A stretch of 64,000 nucleotides of DNA from Protopterus annectens (GCF_019279795.1 NC_056730.1:608559698-608623697), one strand, 5' to 3'. Counted from the first letter of the stretch, positions 11,253 to 23,014 are shown. A program made the numbers and translations. Notes: generated by a model from the sequence alone, not told the origin.

Positions 11253-14200
11253 CTATGAACCCTCGCAGATAACAGTGTAGCCCATGTTAAGAGATGTCAG
11301 CAGGGACACAGGGGGAATCACAGGACTGTATTTTCTATTTCCCACGCACTTATACAGGGAGCACTTCACAAGGGGTATTGAGCTACTCGGCTTGATGTGG
11401 ACAGGGTGTGTGTTCCACAGATGAGGGAGTCTATGGGACATGTATCTGTCACACCAACAAGCCCTACTGATATCACAGACCAGGCTGATGCTGCACCTAT
11501 AGGTTGCTCGAGTGGGCCTTGACTTCCAGATATGCAACACTCCCATCAAGGCAGGGTCTGGATTGCTTTGTATGCTAGCGAGAGGTCACCACTGAGAAGT
11601 CTGTATGGAACTTAGTAGAAGGACTGTGCTTTTAGCCTAGCAGTGTAGGGTAGGTGTTTGAGGTCCTGGATTCTCCTGGTGAGGAACCTCTGTGATCTCT
11701 CCAGCTGCTGCATGTGCTTTGTGAGGTAGATGCCGAAGGGGGAGTTTTACAAAAAATTGGCCTTATAAGATTAGAATACATGGATATTATGACCTCTTTG
11801 TCCCTGGATTAGATACCCTTATGTTTGAGTTGGCCCATCTATGATGCTTTCTGTACAGTAGAAGCTACATGGTGCTCAGAATTCAGGTTAGTATCAACCT
11901 GGGTGGCCAAATGCCTCACTACTGATTGTGTATGTGGGACATTGTTGTTAATGTGATAATATGTGGGGACATCAGTCTCCCTGAAGGGGATGATGATGCA
12001 TCTGCAGGCATTCAGCTTGAGGCCATGTTTCTGGCAGCAGTCATTTGTTTTGGTGAGACCCTGTTGTAAGACATTCACACACTTTGGGTATTGATGACTG
12101 TTCCCAGCTTGCAGTCATCTGTCAACTTGATCAGCCATAGGCCAGTGTTTTTGGCCTGCACCTCAGGGAAGTATATCTTGTATACCAGAGGCCCTAAGAC
12201 CAATCCCTGGGGTATGCCACTCATTACGGGTGTACTGCTTGAATTGGCTACCCCTATTATGATTATGTGGATTCTATCAATGAATCAGTTTGCTACCTAT
12301 CTGGTAACATATGGATTGATGCCTAGTTCATGTACTATGGCCAGGTGGGGAATAGTGTGTAAGGCTTTGGCCAAGTCAAGGTGGCCAGTGTGCACCATCT
12401 TTCCCTCATCCATGCCTTTGTTCACTGTCTCAGGAAAGCCAACCAGATTTCACTGACATACCTCCCCTTGAGAAAAGCAGACTGTGTGGGGTCGAGTATT
12501 TGGAGTTTGCCAATGTCTTTGATAATGAGGTCCATGATATTCCATTGCATGGCCTTGCAGATCAGGCTAGTTAGGCTGATGGGTCTTTAATTTCTTGGAT
12601 CGGCAAACACTCCACCTTTGTGTAAATGGATGACAGTGGCTGCCCACCACTCAGCTGTGACAAAGGCAATACTCAGGCTTTAGTTGAGTAGGGTGTGTAA
12701 TGGTGCTGCCAGTTCATGCCTGAGTTTATGTAGGTTGCAGCCTGGGATGTATTCAGGTCCCATGGAGGTTATCTTCTTGGTTTTGAGAGGGCAATGATGC
12801 CCTGTTCCTTGGTGATAAGGGTTGGGTGGTCAGATACTGGGGATGTCTTGCTTTACTGATGGGGGGCAGAGGGGAGACATTTCCGCTGAATCTGTCAGCC
12901 AGTAGATTGGCTATATCTACAGCATTTGTGTATGTGGTGTCCTTGACCACCAGTTCTGGACAGATCTGGGAGCTTCATTTGGGAATGCAGACATATGTGA
13001 GGAAGGCCTTATGATTGTCTGTCTTAGATGTGCGCAATCTAGACTCAGAGTTGCCTTTAGAAGGTTTCCCTAATGCTCTTATTTGTTTGTTCAGGCTAAG
13101 GGGTGATTACTTCCAATTGTGCACCTGCTCCTTTTCATTCCTGGACAGCAATGTTATCCTTTTGTTATATAGTTCCTTTGCTGCAGATGTTTCCAGACAG
13201 ATTTATGCTCCCTTGCGGATGATGATGCTGTCCTGTCAGGTATTCCTGATTACATGCATTTCTATATATATGATTTTATAGTACTTTTGTGTACATTTGG
13301 ATGTTAGTGCCTGTCCCTGCAGTGGGGCAAAGGGCTGTTCAGCTGTTTATACCATCCTTCCAGTGGTTGTGATCAGCTTGGAAGACATTTTCATTTTACC
13401 ATGGCTAGAGGGGCGTCAGGAGAGATAGTGATATCAAATGTAACTGTTTTTTTGTCGGATCTTTCCAGGGATGATACCATAGGGGTGTGCAGTGGTTAAT
13501 CATGTTGGTTACTGCTAAGTCCAACATATGGCTCACATCTTGTGGTGGTGTCTAGGAGCTGTCCTAAGGACTTCGCATTGATAAGATGGAGGAATCTCTG
13601 CACATGTCTGTTCTAGCATGGCTGGTTTTCCAATCAATGGTTGGGTAATATAAGTCAGCCAGGATCAAGCTAAAGGGTTAAATCTTGATAGATTTGTTGA
13701 GGTCAAGATATGTGGGTGGGTATCCTGAGTCAGATATGTTGGCCTGTAGCTACCTATAATTTGTGTAGGTGTCTTGTCAACGGTTAACTGCACTTGGAGT
13801 GTCTTGTGTGTGTCAGACTGTTTGACCAGCCTGGAGGTGTGTGTCTGTCTAATATATATTCATACTCCACCTTTTTTGGCTTTGCTACCCACATTTTGAG
13901 GCCTGGCTGTGTGATAGGATGAGTGATCAGGTAAGGATGAGTTGCTCTCCACAGCTGTGGCACAGGTTTCTGTGAGTGCACAAATGTCACCATCTTCCAG
14001 GGTTATCAATGCTTACAATGAGTGCATTTTCCTGTTTAGACTCCTAGCATTTAGTGGCATAGCCTTTAAGATGTGTTTTGTTGAGTGTTTTATGTTGGTA
14101 GTTTGGACCCCATGACTTTCCCCAAAAAGGCACTTTGGGGGAGACAAGGGCCTTTGCCAGAGGGCTGAAGGCTTAGTGAGACAGATGCAGGCCATCTCTA

Positions 14201-14720
14201 GCAAAGCAGCGTGGTCTGTTGATCATGTTCTCAGGCTGCCAAGCAGTGGATCCCCCTGGGATGATACCAGTAAGTAAGCCAATTGTTACTGACAATCAAT
14301 TTCTGTTTGAATTGTGCCATCATTCTGGTTGACAGAAGAATGCTGCTTAAGGCTAGAGACATACCTGCATGGGAAACATATTCAGCAAGCTGAATCATGT
14401 CTGTCCTCCTATAGTCCAGGAAGGTACATCTGATGTTGTTCACACCACCATGGACTAGGACAGAATCATAACAGTACCTGTTGTGGAGTGACTTGAGTGC
14501 ATGTGTGCTATGGTGGATTCTGGCACCTGACAAACCAGTAAGCATGACTTTCTCCTTATCTAGCCTGGTGAAAGGCACATCTGTGTGTCTTACAATGGAG
14601 TCTCCTATGAGTAATATGTTGGTTTATGGTAAGGCCTTAGTGGTTGCGAGACTGATGTGTGGACTATACATGGTCTGTGGTGTATAGGTCTGTGGAGTTC
14701 TCATGTATTTTTGCCTCTGA
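11253..14720 (-). mobile_element. CR1-like LINE, copy B (decayed, tail to tail with A)
   Basis: On the minus strand the order is ORF1 GDS block at about 14595-14612 ('GDSIVRHTD'), 'SGARIHHSTHALKSLHNRY' and 'VHGGVNN' (14231-14578), 'ARDGLHLS' near 14185-14205, then ORF2 start 'MPLNARSLNRKMHSL' (about 14040). Endonuclease fragments follow (13784-13993), then linker (12753-12950), RT thumb (11839-12078, 'GLKLNACRCIIIPF') and C-terminal domain (11253-11549, 'CWCDRYMSHRLPHLWN'). Many stops and frameshifts separate the pieces. Its own terminal CCTATGAA repeat is missing, and it ends against the tail of copy A. Plus-strand frames in this interval (12091-12456, 13015-13281, 14481-14687) are complements of the LINE, not genes. 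Confidence 0.87.
14231..14620 (-). pseudogene. CR1-like ORF1 esterase segment (copy B)
   Basis: This open segment preserves the SGNH blocks better than copy A. It has the GDS serine block just upstream of 14580, 'HGGVNNIRCTFLDY' with the block-III glycine and asparagine, and, slightly downstream, 'RDGLHLS' with the aspartate and histidine. With copies C and D this supports an SGNH-hydrolase fold in ORF1. It is not translatable as a complete protein. Confidence 0.8.
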
Positions 14721-15384
14721 CGTGTCCCTTGTTTAGATTTTTGTTTTGTTGAGGATCTCCACTTACATGGGTGTGTGTTGTGGGTGATGTTTACTGACTC
14801 CATACACTACAGGGCACCTATGTTACTGCACAATTTATTCTGGTGTGTACATTCTTCATTTGTCTGGCCAATGGTTCCCCTTATGTGTGTTTTTGTCCTT
14901 CTGTAGTCCAGTCACAGGCTTTTTCCACAGTGGCTGCTGTTATGTATTTGTATTTCTGGTGTGAGTGGGGTAGATGCCATAACATCACACACAGGGTTGT
15001 GGACTTCACACTTCTGAGTGTACCCATTTAGCAGGTTGTCCATCATTGCACCAATACATCTGCTGTGGTCCTCAGACAGTTTGTATTACTATGTTATTAT
15101 GAGGGTACATGTTGGCCCTAGATGTCAAACTATCACAGAGTGACATCTGGACAGGCCTATATATGACAGTCAGATACAGGCCCACACATGGGGACAGGGT
15201 GCTAATAATGCTCTGCCAAACATAGACAGTTGGGAGACTGGTTTGGTATTTTCCTGCTTTTTCTTATGTATATGATGTCTGCTTCTCCACTGTCTGCCAC
15301 TGATGTTATGACATAAACCTTGTTTTGCAAATATTTTGGCAGGCAAATGCAATGTTAGGACAAGCAGAACAGATATATAAGGCA
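14721..15384. other. possible 5' flank of copy B, otherwise unassigned
   Basis: Homology to the ORF1 CxxC region of copies A, C and D is not evident here, so copy B may be 5'-truncated near 14.7 kb. No other gene is supported. Confidence 0.4.
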
Positions 15385-15665
15385 TACTTGTGGTCCTTCT
15401 GTAAATAATTGGGTGAAAAAGGCCAAAAAATAGGGACACTTTTTAAATATTCCCCTTACAAACTTAAAAAGTTGATACAATAACAGGTTTTGCATTAGCA
15501 TGCACTTTTCTAAAGGATATGAAGTCTGAAACTAAAATATGTCATTATTTTCTGACTTTAGTCTTTAATGATTTGCCAGAATACCACACTTTCATGAAAA
15601 ACAGACCAAAAACATGATGGAAAAATCTGGACATTCTGCAAAAAGTCTGTACAGTTGAGAGGTAT
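15385..15665. mobile_element. MITE family 1 copy
   Basis: The right end 'gtacagttgagaggtatgc' is clear at about 15650. The interior shares 'agggacac', 'aaaaagttgatacaataaca', 'gaagtctgaaactaaaatat' and 'cagaccaaaaacatgatgg' with the 2.8-kb copy in the same order. The left end is decayed. Confidence 0.7.
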
Positions 15666-16204
15666 GCTAGGCACTGTGTAGGTTACTCTGAGCTGTGTAC
15701 TGTTCATATGTGTAGCTCCCTTTCCCTGACTTGTCCAGCTTTCCTGCAGTAATGGATATTGACTTCTGAACAGTGTGTACAATTCCTACCTTAGGTGTAG
15801 CTGACATGCAAAATAGTTGGCACAGAAAGTCACAACAGCCAAGAGTAAGTGCTGCCCACTTCCTGACAGTATTAACCATGCATATACATAGCTCATTGAC
15901 CCCTACATATTGTGGGCATGCAACAAGTTATCAAGTTGATTGGGACAGCCCTGGGAATGTGTGTTCTGCTGCTATTACCCTACAAACATAAATGTTACTG
16001 CATTTCTATGGAAACATGGGTGTGTTGGGGGGCATACCAGTCAACTGTACACATTGGCACAGACTGTGCAGATGTTGGCTTTACATTTTGGTTCCACTTA
16101 GCATAGTGCTGAGCTTGTCTTGGAGAATACTGGCATATCACTAAAGACCAAAGGTTAGAATGTAATGGCAGATATTTGAGTTTCAGACTTCTTACCCTTC
16201 AGAG

Positions 16205-17021
16205 ACTTAATAGCCATAGCCAGCATCCCCCATGAGATGGCCAGATGGGATGTCCCCCCTGAAAAATGCTTGGTACAGCTGTGAGGCATGCCAGATGTGA
16301 GAGTCATGATAACTGCCAAGGCTGCCAGCACACACATTCATGATAGTGCCCTCAGCATTGCACATGACCTGGCAGTTGATGGAGTGATAACCCTTGTGGT
16401 TGATGTATACTCTACCGTCTTCACTGGCTGGTGCTTTGATGTGGATGTGAGTGCAGTCTATGGCACCCAGTACCCCTGGGTAGTATGCTACATGGTCGTA
16501 GAGATGCATACTGCTGGTCCTCTCCTCAGGGGTGCTGGGGAAATAAATGTACTTACTGGCATGTCTTAGCATGACATTCAGGAACTGTTGGAGTATCCTT
16601 GTAGCAGATGCCTGTGAGACCCCCATGATGTCCCTAGTAGGTCTTTGGAAAGTACCTGTAGCTAGTATTCTTAAGGCTACACATACCTTGGTTTCACCTG
16701 GGATGGGTTCCCCTCTGTTGGCTCTGTGTTTGAGGTGAGGTCAGCAGAGCTCGGTGAGTTGTGTAGTATGTCCCTGTCCACCCTGCAGCTCTCTAGTATC
16801 TCCAACTCATGTAGCCCCTGAAAGGCTACCCTGGGTCTGAACACTCTCCTCCTCCTCAGTCTGGGCTGGTTGTCAGCATCATCCTCATCACCCTCAGTCT
16901 GTAGCATGTAGAGATGTAGCAAAGCAGCAGCAGCCACAATCATTGTGTCAGTTAAAATTCCCAACTGTGTACTCCAGTAGTGCAGAGTTTGAGGGAAAAA
17001 CAGACTGAAGGGTGTTTGCAT
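16205..17021 (-). pseudogene. PIF/Harbinger transposase remnant (HARBI1-like), C-terminus missing
   Basis: The N-terminal part (17021 down to about 16680) reads 'RRRRVFRPRVAFQGLHELE' and 'CRVDRDIL'. It continues after a frameshift near 16680 with 'ALRILATGTFQRPTRDIMG' and 'VSQASATRILQQFLNVM', the standard N-terminal and helix-turn-helix region. The catalytic core (16207-16626) has 'GAIDCTHIHIKAPASED' with the first Asp, 'YINHKGYHSINCQVMCN', 'GSYHDSHIW' with the second Asp, and 'GHLMGDAGYGY'. A stop follows at once, and the segment that should carry the third acidic residue is absent. The element is therefore inactive. It is intronless here. A Myb/SANT-like partner, which autonomous Harbingers encode separately, is not next to it; a decayed one lies at 27.4-29.2 kb. 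Confidence 0.92.
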
Positions 17022-18382
17022 ACTTTATAATGGTGTGCTGCAGATGCTGCCTGCATGATTGGCTGACTATGATACATTCCACATGCCAGCTATATTATTG
17101 AGGGGTTTGAATGGGCTACTGTGAGTGGCAGAGGCCTTATTACTTATTTGTAGTTGATTGCCTTTATTCTGCTATTTCCCATTTTTTCCAACTTTCCACC
17201 CTTTTAAGCCCCATGGTATGTTGCTCAATCTGTTTCAGCTAGTGTAAACATTGAGGAGCAGAAAGGGCCCTCTCCTGGGTGTGATCATGCTCAGCATTTC
17301 TTGAACCAGAAAAGCACAGCTAAGCTGCCCCAGACACACCTCCTTGCTTGTCTGTGCTTAGCTGAGCACAAATAGAAGCCGCAGAGCTCCAATGTGCTTA
17401 AACCAAGCATGACACACCCCCTTTTCATGTCAGCTGCTTCTTCTGCTTACACCACTGCATTATAGCTCCTACACAGTTAGGTACCCATGGACATGGTCTC
17501 CCATTTTGCTATTCAATAAATTTAGCTCATTTACATACCCCTGCTGGCTTATACCCTAGTTACACCACTACATCGGAGACTATGTCCTTAGCAGACACTG
17601 TTACCTGTCATTGTTATGAATCTGCATGCTGCCCAGCATAATAGCAAAATTAATGTTTCACATTTAATTGCCTTTTTACTACTTTTTAAAAATTTTCTGC
17701 ATGATCGCTTTTGCGTGCCAATGTGCTCTGCTTAAATGGCCGAAATCTGCAAAAAAAAAAAAAAAAAAAAACTTTTGATTTTTACAATTTTAAACACTTT
17801 GGAATGCCAATGGCCATAGTTTTGGCCATTGGCATGCCTAATGTACATAATACATGCTTTACTTTAAGTTTTCATGCCCCTGTTTTTATTTTTGCAGTAA
17901 TGTATGCGGTTACTAACTGCATGCATTTCTCCTGCAGACATGGCTCCAGAACAGATGCCTGTCTGCTTCCTGGATCGCAAATTCACCTCATTTGCATGGT
18001 TTTCACCAGCAAATGAGGTGATTTGCATTATTCCATCACATCTGTGCCAGAATAGTGCTGGGAGGCTCGTGCATGCCCCCAGCCTTATTTACTGGATCGC
18101 ACAGGCTCCAGTCTCCATGTTCGAGCCATGCCACTATACCTACATGGTGTGCAGGATTTATTGAAACCCAGGGATTGTGTTTAGAAACAAAATGGGTGGT
18201 GATTTAAATAATATTTTAGAGACTTGTGAATATAAATGGATAACATTTTTGAATGCAGATAATAAACCTGGCTTAAACACAGCAGTGAGTATTAAGCCTA
18301 TACTTAAAAAGAAGCAATTGATGTTAAAATTAATATTATTATTATTATTTTTTAAATGAGTATTGCTATACATACTTTTTGC

Positions 18383-18386
<4 letters not shown>
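17022..18386. other. unassigned; poly(A) tract and small hairpin
   Basis: Contains an A-run at about 17751-17772 and an inverted pair CAGCTAAGC...GCTTAGCTG around 17318-17366. The short open frames at 17711-18164 are not recognised and are probably chance. Confidence 0.45.

Positions 18387-18439
<53 letters not shown>
18387..18439. repeat. (TA)n microsatellite
   Basis: About 26 TA dinucleotides. Confidence 0.95.
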
Positions 18440-18442
<3 letters not shown>

Positions 18443-18806
18443 GAAATTTACAATAAAAGTCTGTGTTTTTGGCTCAACGTGTCCGCTATTTGAAATTCTT
18501 TGGTTGTTTGTTTGGACTTAATTGTATTCCAGTAGTTCACCTTTGTATTGGCCCTATTTTTATCTTTTTTAATTGGAGTCCTACACTTACATCTGTTGCC
18601 ACAAAAATGTTGAGAAAACTCATGTATATTTTTCAGTTCATTGCTATAAACTGCAGTGTCACAACAGTAAAAATAGGCTGCATACCCAGTACTATAACCC
18701 AGGACTATCTGTATTTCAGTCCTACCCTTACATCTGCTATCACAGGACTAGTTACACACAAGCAAAGATAACAAGTTATGCTAAAGACCTGTTGTACCAA
18801 ACCAGA

Positions 18807-18995
18807 TAAATACGAAAAATAAAGTACAGGTCACCGCTGAATTATTCTTTGTGGAATCTCCTTTATTAAAAGTAAGCGCTTTCGGAATAATCCTTCATGT
18901 CTGATGAAGGATTATTCCGAAAGCGCTTACTTTTAATAAAGGAGATTCCACAAAGAATAATTCAGCGGTGACCTGTACTTTATTTTTCGTATTTA
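18807..18995. repeat. perfect 189-bp inverted repeat (92-bp arms, 5-nt centre)
   Basis: I aligned the left arm 18807-18898 base by base with the reverse complement of 18904-18995 and found no mismatch. The centre is GTCTG. Perfect arms indicate recent formation or ongoing arm-to-arm conversion. Confidence 0.95.
18899..18930 (+). ncRNA. hammerhead-ribozyme-like core (insertion 1)
   Basis: CTGATGA at 18901-18907, A, a minimal 3-bp stem II (GGA/TCC) with a 4-nt loop, GAAA at 18919-18922, then GCGCTTAC. The invariant CUGAUGA and GAAA are both intact. GCGCTTAC could pair with GTAAGCGC upstream (about 18872-18879) as stem III, but the whole region is also one long palindrome that would compete with the ribozyme fold. 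Confidence 0.5.
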
Positions 18996-19010
18996 ACAGG
19001 ACTAGTTACA

Positions 19011-19860
19011 TGACAGTTGAATAATTTTCTACTCATTTTTATGTTCTCTGTGTTAACTGCCGCTCAATGCCATTTAGCATGTTTGTGCGGTGCTCAACAG
19101 AATTAATTGAATGTGTCTGTTTTCAGTGATTGACTGTCTGTATCCAGTCTGCATATGCTCAATGGCTGCAGGTGTTGGGGAACCTTTCTAACTACAGCAC
19201 AACACCACTTAGTGGCGTTGCATGAGGGAAAGCAAAATTTGCCACAATGTATGCTTTTTGACCTTTACACTTTTACAGGCACCCTCTCTGCAGGTGTTGT
19301 GCTGGTGCTCTGCTTCCTGTGTGGGCCACTAGTCCAGGTTTCTGCACTGCTAAGTGTTGCTCAAACTAGATCAGCACAGCCAAACATGACATCCATTTTT
19401 CTCCAGCTCCCTTTTTTTGCTTTAAGCTGCACACCTCACAAACACTGGAAAATATGTATAAAGGAAAAGACGCTGAAATGAAGAAAAGCACTCTATGAAA
19501 TAAACACATCAAAACGTTTGTTAGTGCACATGAAATATTTCTACATAGATCTGGATAAACCCTCAGAACACAGTAAGGGTGCCTTATTTTCTCTTTACCA
19601 CACAAACAGCTTTGCAGCAGGGAACTGAAATAATTCTGCATATAACAAATTGCAACATCATCCACAGTACTATGAAACCATATAACAGTTATTTGTACAT
19701 GTATTAATTTTGGATGTAGTGTACTGAGTGATCAAACAACCATTTATTAGTATTGCTTGCAAATATGCAACTCTGCCTCACCTCTCTGTGTTTGTTGATT
19801 CTTGTCTTATCTGACCAGTAATCTGAGACATGCAGTCATAAGCCATTCTATATCATTGTC
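19011..19860. other. no recognised feature
   Basis: AT-rich DNA between the Penelope-type insertion and LINE copy C. Open frames on both strands (19155-19481, 19366-19665) lack recognisable motifs. Confidence 0.45.
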
Positions 19861-19978
19861 CTGAAGGATACAATTATATATTTCTTGGTATTTAGTTTTA
19901 GTCCATGGCTCTGACACCAGATGTTTGTCGTGTCAGCCCTTCCTGGACAACAATTGTGTGACAGCTCATAATTTGCAA

Positions 19979-21920
19979 TCATCTGACATTGGCCCTGACT
20001 TCAGAGAAATAAATGCCAAAAGGGAGCAATCCAAGGACTGATCCTAGAGGGACTCCACTTGTGACTGGCCTCTTTGCAGAGGTAGACTCTCCAGTTCTAA
20101 CTTCCTTGATCCTGTCTGTGAGCCAGTTGGCTATCCACTGGGTGACATATATTTTTGTACTTAACCTGCTGAGTTTGTCAAGAATGCCTGAGTGGAGTAT
20201 TGTGTCAAATATCTTGACTAGGACAAGGTAGGCAGTGTGAACCATTTTCTCTCATCCATTCCTTTGGTGACCTTCTCAAAGAAGTCAACCAGGTTGAGTA
20301 GGCATGACTTGCCCTTGACAAAACCAAACTGGTTTAGGTCCAGTGCCTGGAGGTTCACTATATCATTACTGATCATTTCCATGATAATTCTTTCCATGGC
20401 TTTGCATGTAAGACTAGTGAGACTTATGGGTCTGTAGTTTACAGGCTCTGTAGATGGTCCACCTTTGTGCATAGGAATGACTATTGTTATTCTCCATTCA
20501 TGAGGCACAAAGCCTGCTTGGAGGCTACAGTTAAATAAGAATTCCAGAGGGCCTGACAGATCATTTTTCATGCTATTTAGAAGGAATCCTGGGAGATTGT
20601 CTGGGCTCATTGATGCAGTGTTCTTGGCCTTAGATAGCACGTTAAGGACTTGTTCCCTAGTGATTAGCAGGGGGAATTATATTTGATGGTATTTCCAGAG
20701 GGAAGGTTGAGATGGACAGAGGGGGAAAGTTGGAGCTGAATTTATTAGCCAGTAGGTTTTCTATATCTTCTGGCTCTGTATAGGTGGTTCCATTTGCAAT
20801 GAGCTTAGCACACAATTGTGTATTGCCTTTGAGGTTGTGAACATAGCTAAAGAATGTCTTGTGGTTGTCCTTGGCCTGGGAGGGCAAATTTACCCCAAAT
20901 TTAGTTTTGGTAGACTTTATTTGTCCTCCGAGTTGTTTGTTTAGTTTAATGAGAGTGCTTTTATCCTGCTGGGTGTTGCACCTCCTAATTTTTGCCATGA
21001 TTTTCTTCCTTCTGTTATATGGCCTATTTATTTTGTGATTCCACCAGGGTGGCATGTTTTTGAGTTAGTTCTGTACCTCTTCCTGATGGGTACAGCTGCC
21101 TCTGTGCAGCTATTAACTGCTTGTATAGAGTTTCTTTGAACAGTGTTCTCATGGTTTATGGGGCCTTGAAATTTTGCCAGGTTATCACTTAATAGCAGGA
21201 AGTTAGCCTTAAAGTAGTTCTTGAATATTCCAGGCTTGGCTGACATCCAAGTTTTATTTTACTTCAAAGGAGACCTTTTGTGGTTTAACCCTACCAGGGA
21301 AGACATTACACTAGGGGGTGTGCAGCACTCTCCCGTCTTAGTGAGGACCAGATCCAGTATTGCTGCACTCCTGGTTGGTGTGTTGACAGTCTGATCCAGG
21401 GAGTTTGCTTTTACAAAATCCAAGAATCTCTGTGCCTATACATTTGATGTTGTATAGGATTCCTTGTTAATAGTGACCTAATTAAAGGCCCCCATGAGTA
21501 TGGTATTAGGTTAGATGGTGAGTGTTTCAAAGAAGTTTAAATACATGGTATGGGTTTCCTGGGTCATAGAGAGGAGCCTATAGCTTGCAAGGAAGTAGTA
21601 TTGGATTTTGCCTATGGTGATTTGAACATGGAGCAGCTCAGGTGCATTGTCCTGTTTGACAAGCCTTGAGATATATTTATTTTTTATGTAAATTGAGACA
21701 CCTCCATCTTTAGTCCCTGTCTGTCTAGTAGCTGATCTAAATGTGTGCAAGGCATTATAACCATGCACTGTCAATGTGCTATCTGCAGCTTTAAACCATG
21801 TCTCAGTAACCACTCAGACATCAGCATTCTCTAGGCTGAAGAGAGCTTATAGGGAGTGGAGTTTTTTGTTTAGACTCCTAGCATTGAGCAGTAATACCTT
21901 TAAATTTTCTTGGTTTTGAT
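19979..21920 (-). pseudogene. CR1-like ORF2 (copy C), truncated
   Basis: The endonuclease fragment 'VTETWFKAADSTLTVHGYN' and 'GGVSIYIKNKYISRL' lies at 21511-21813. The linker includes 'PPWWNHKINRPYNRRKK' and 'DNHKTFFSYVHNLKGN' (20657-21055). The RT reads 'NYRPISLTSLTCKAMERII', 'QFGFVKGKSCLLNLVDFF' (20218-20640), then 'FDTILHSGILDKL' and 'SGVPLGSVLGLLPFGIYFSE' (19979-20245). The FADD box and everything after it are not recognisable. Confidence 0.87.
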
Positions 21921-21999
21921 TTGCTATATTGGTACTTTAAGTTTGGCATTGCCTAAAAAAGACACTATGGGGGAAGACAGTGTTTTAGTTAATATTCAA

Positions 22000-23014
22000 A
22001 AGCCTAGAGGAGTAAGGTGCAGACCATCCTTGGAAAACAGTGTGGTCTGTTGACCATCTCCTTCCATGCTGACAAATATTGCACCTCCTTAAAATGACAC
22101 CAGAAACTAAGCCAATTATTAAAGTCAGTCATCTTTTGTTCATATTGTGAAATCATCCTTGTTGAAGGTAAAATGTTGCTCAATGGTAGGTTCATACCAG
22201 TCTGGGACACATAATCTTAGAGCTCCATGATGTCTCTCTTCATATAGTCTAGTGAGGTACATCTCAGGTCATTTACACCCACACGGGCTATGACTGAGTC
22301 ATACTGGTACTTATGGTCCAGCGACCTGAGTCTGTATATAATGTGGTGGATTCTAGCCCCTGATAAGCAACTGGCTATGACTTTCTCTTTACTCAGCCTG
22401 GTGAGATGGAGATCAGTGTGTCTAATGATGCAGTCTTCAATGACAAGAATATTGGCTTGTGTGGTGACTTGCCTTATGGGCTTGAAAGTAGAGGCTCCAT
22501 GAGCTGTGGCTGTATGTGTAGATGTGAGGCTGTTTTGAAAGAGTGCAATTGGGGCTGCTAATGGTATTTTTTATTTGTACTTCGTCTTGGAGGTTTTAGT
22601 GGATTAAGAAAGGTTATATTTAAATGCATCAGCATACGTGGATCTATATGTCTGCTTTAATTGTGTGATGAGTGCAGCATGTGTACTACTGACAACCTTA
22701 TTGACATTAGGAGTACTTTTATGTGAGAGCTTTGCCTCTAGTGAAATTGCGTAAACACATCTCTCACACACCATATCAGTTTGTTTGAGAATTAGCTGGT
22801 TGTCAGTAAACATAAGGCAATTTCTACATTGCCTCATGATGCCCATATCCACTAAGCTGGTAACAGAGTTAGTGGGAAAGTTGATATCCATAGCAACAAA
22901 CCCTTTTTTATTGATTAGACAGTGGGAGTGTGAATATAAAGCAATGACAAGAGTATCAAGTTTGCAACTCTGAGGACAGTGATTGTTACTGCAAACTAGT
23001 TGCCCTGTGTGCAA
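22000..23014 (-). pseudogene. CR1-like ORF1 (copy C)
   Basis: The N-terminal segment reads 'LVDMGIMRQCRNCLMFTDN' followed by 'MVCERCVYAISLEAKLS', giving an intact CxxC-x16-CxxC arrangement like that in copy D. Downstream pieces include a GDS-like block near 22435, 'MSQTGMNLPLSNILPSTRM' and 'SKDGLHLTPLGF' near 22000-22040, with the Asp and His of the SGNH catalytic set. Frames change several times, so no full protein is possible. Confidence 0.83.

Larger units (their letters stand above)
7200..11262 (+). mobile_element. CR1-like LINE, copy A (near full length, inactivated)
   Basis: Carries in order an ORF1 remnant (7297-8272), an AP endonuclease, a linker, a reverse transcriptase and a C-terminal domain (about 8380-11167), then a short 3' UTR. 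The 3' end is a repeated 8-mer, CCTATGAA, which is the kind of terminus known for the CR1/L2 group in place of poly(A). The 3' UTR 'ggctaggcttgtaaagcctc' can fold on itself and is shared with copy D. The exact 5' end is not defined; it lies just after the higher-order satellite. Copy B abuts it tail to tail at about 11262. Confidence 0.88.
18742..19010 (+). mobile_element. Penelope-type terminal insertion 1, with 15-bp target duplication
   Basis: The 15-mer ACAGGACTAGTTACA flanks the insert on both sides (18742-18756 and 18996-19010), a target-site duplication. The 239-bp insert is about 50 bp of unique sequence followed by a 189-bp palindrome (18807-18995). The right arm contains CTGATGA (18901-18907), a short stem-loop, GAAA (18919-18922) and then GCGCTTAC, which is the hammerhead-like layout described for the pseudo-LTRs of Penelope-like elements. 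AATAAAG follows in the arm. There is no reverse transcriptase or GIY-YIG coding sequence, so this is a terminal fragment. Family assignment is inferred from the core, target-duplication length and inverted-repeat architecture. Confidence 0.72.
19860..23014 (-). mobile_element. CR1-like LINE, copy C (5' region retained, 3' part missing)
   Basis: Minus-strand order: ORF1 N-terminus (22604-23014), SGNH segments (about 22000-22500), endonuclease (21511-21813, about 21880), linker (20657-21246), then RT palm (19979-20640). The sequence loses similarity shortly after the region matching 'GLKLN', near 19860. The RT thumb, C-terminal domain, 3' UTR and CCTATGAA tail are absent. LINE copies normally lose the 5' end, so this needs a later deletion or rearrangement. 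Confidence 0.87.

Noticed and set aside
12091-13281. Plus-strand frames of 60-120 codons
   Set aside because: They are the complement of LINE copy B, whose minus-strand motifs are recognisable.
18901-18930. Claim of a proven active ribozyme in insertion 1
   Set aside because: The conserved bases are present but stems I and III cannot be settled by eye and the palindrome offers a competing fold, so only a hammerhead-like core is reported.
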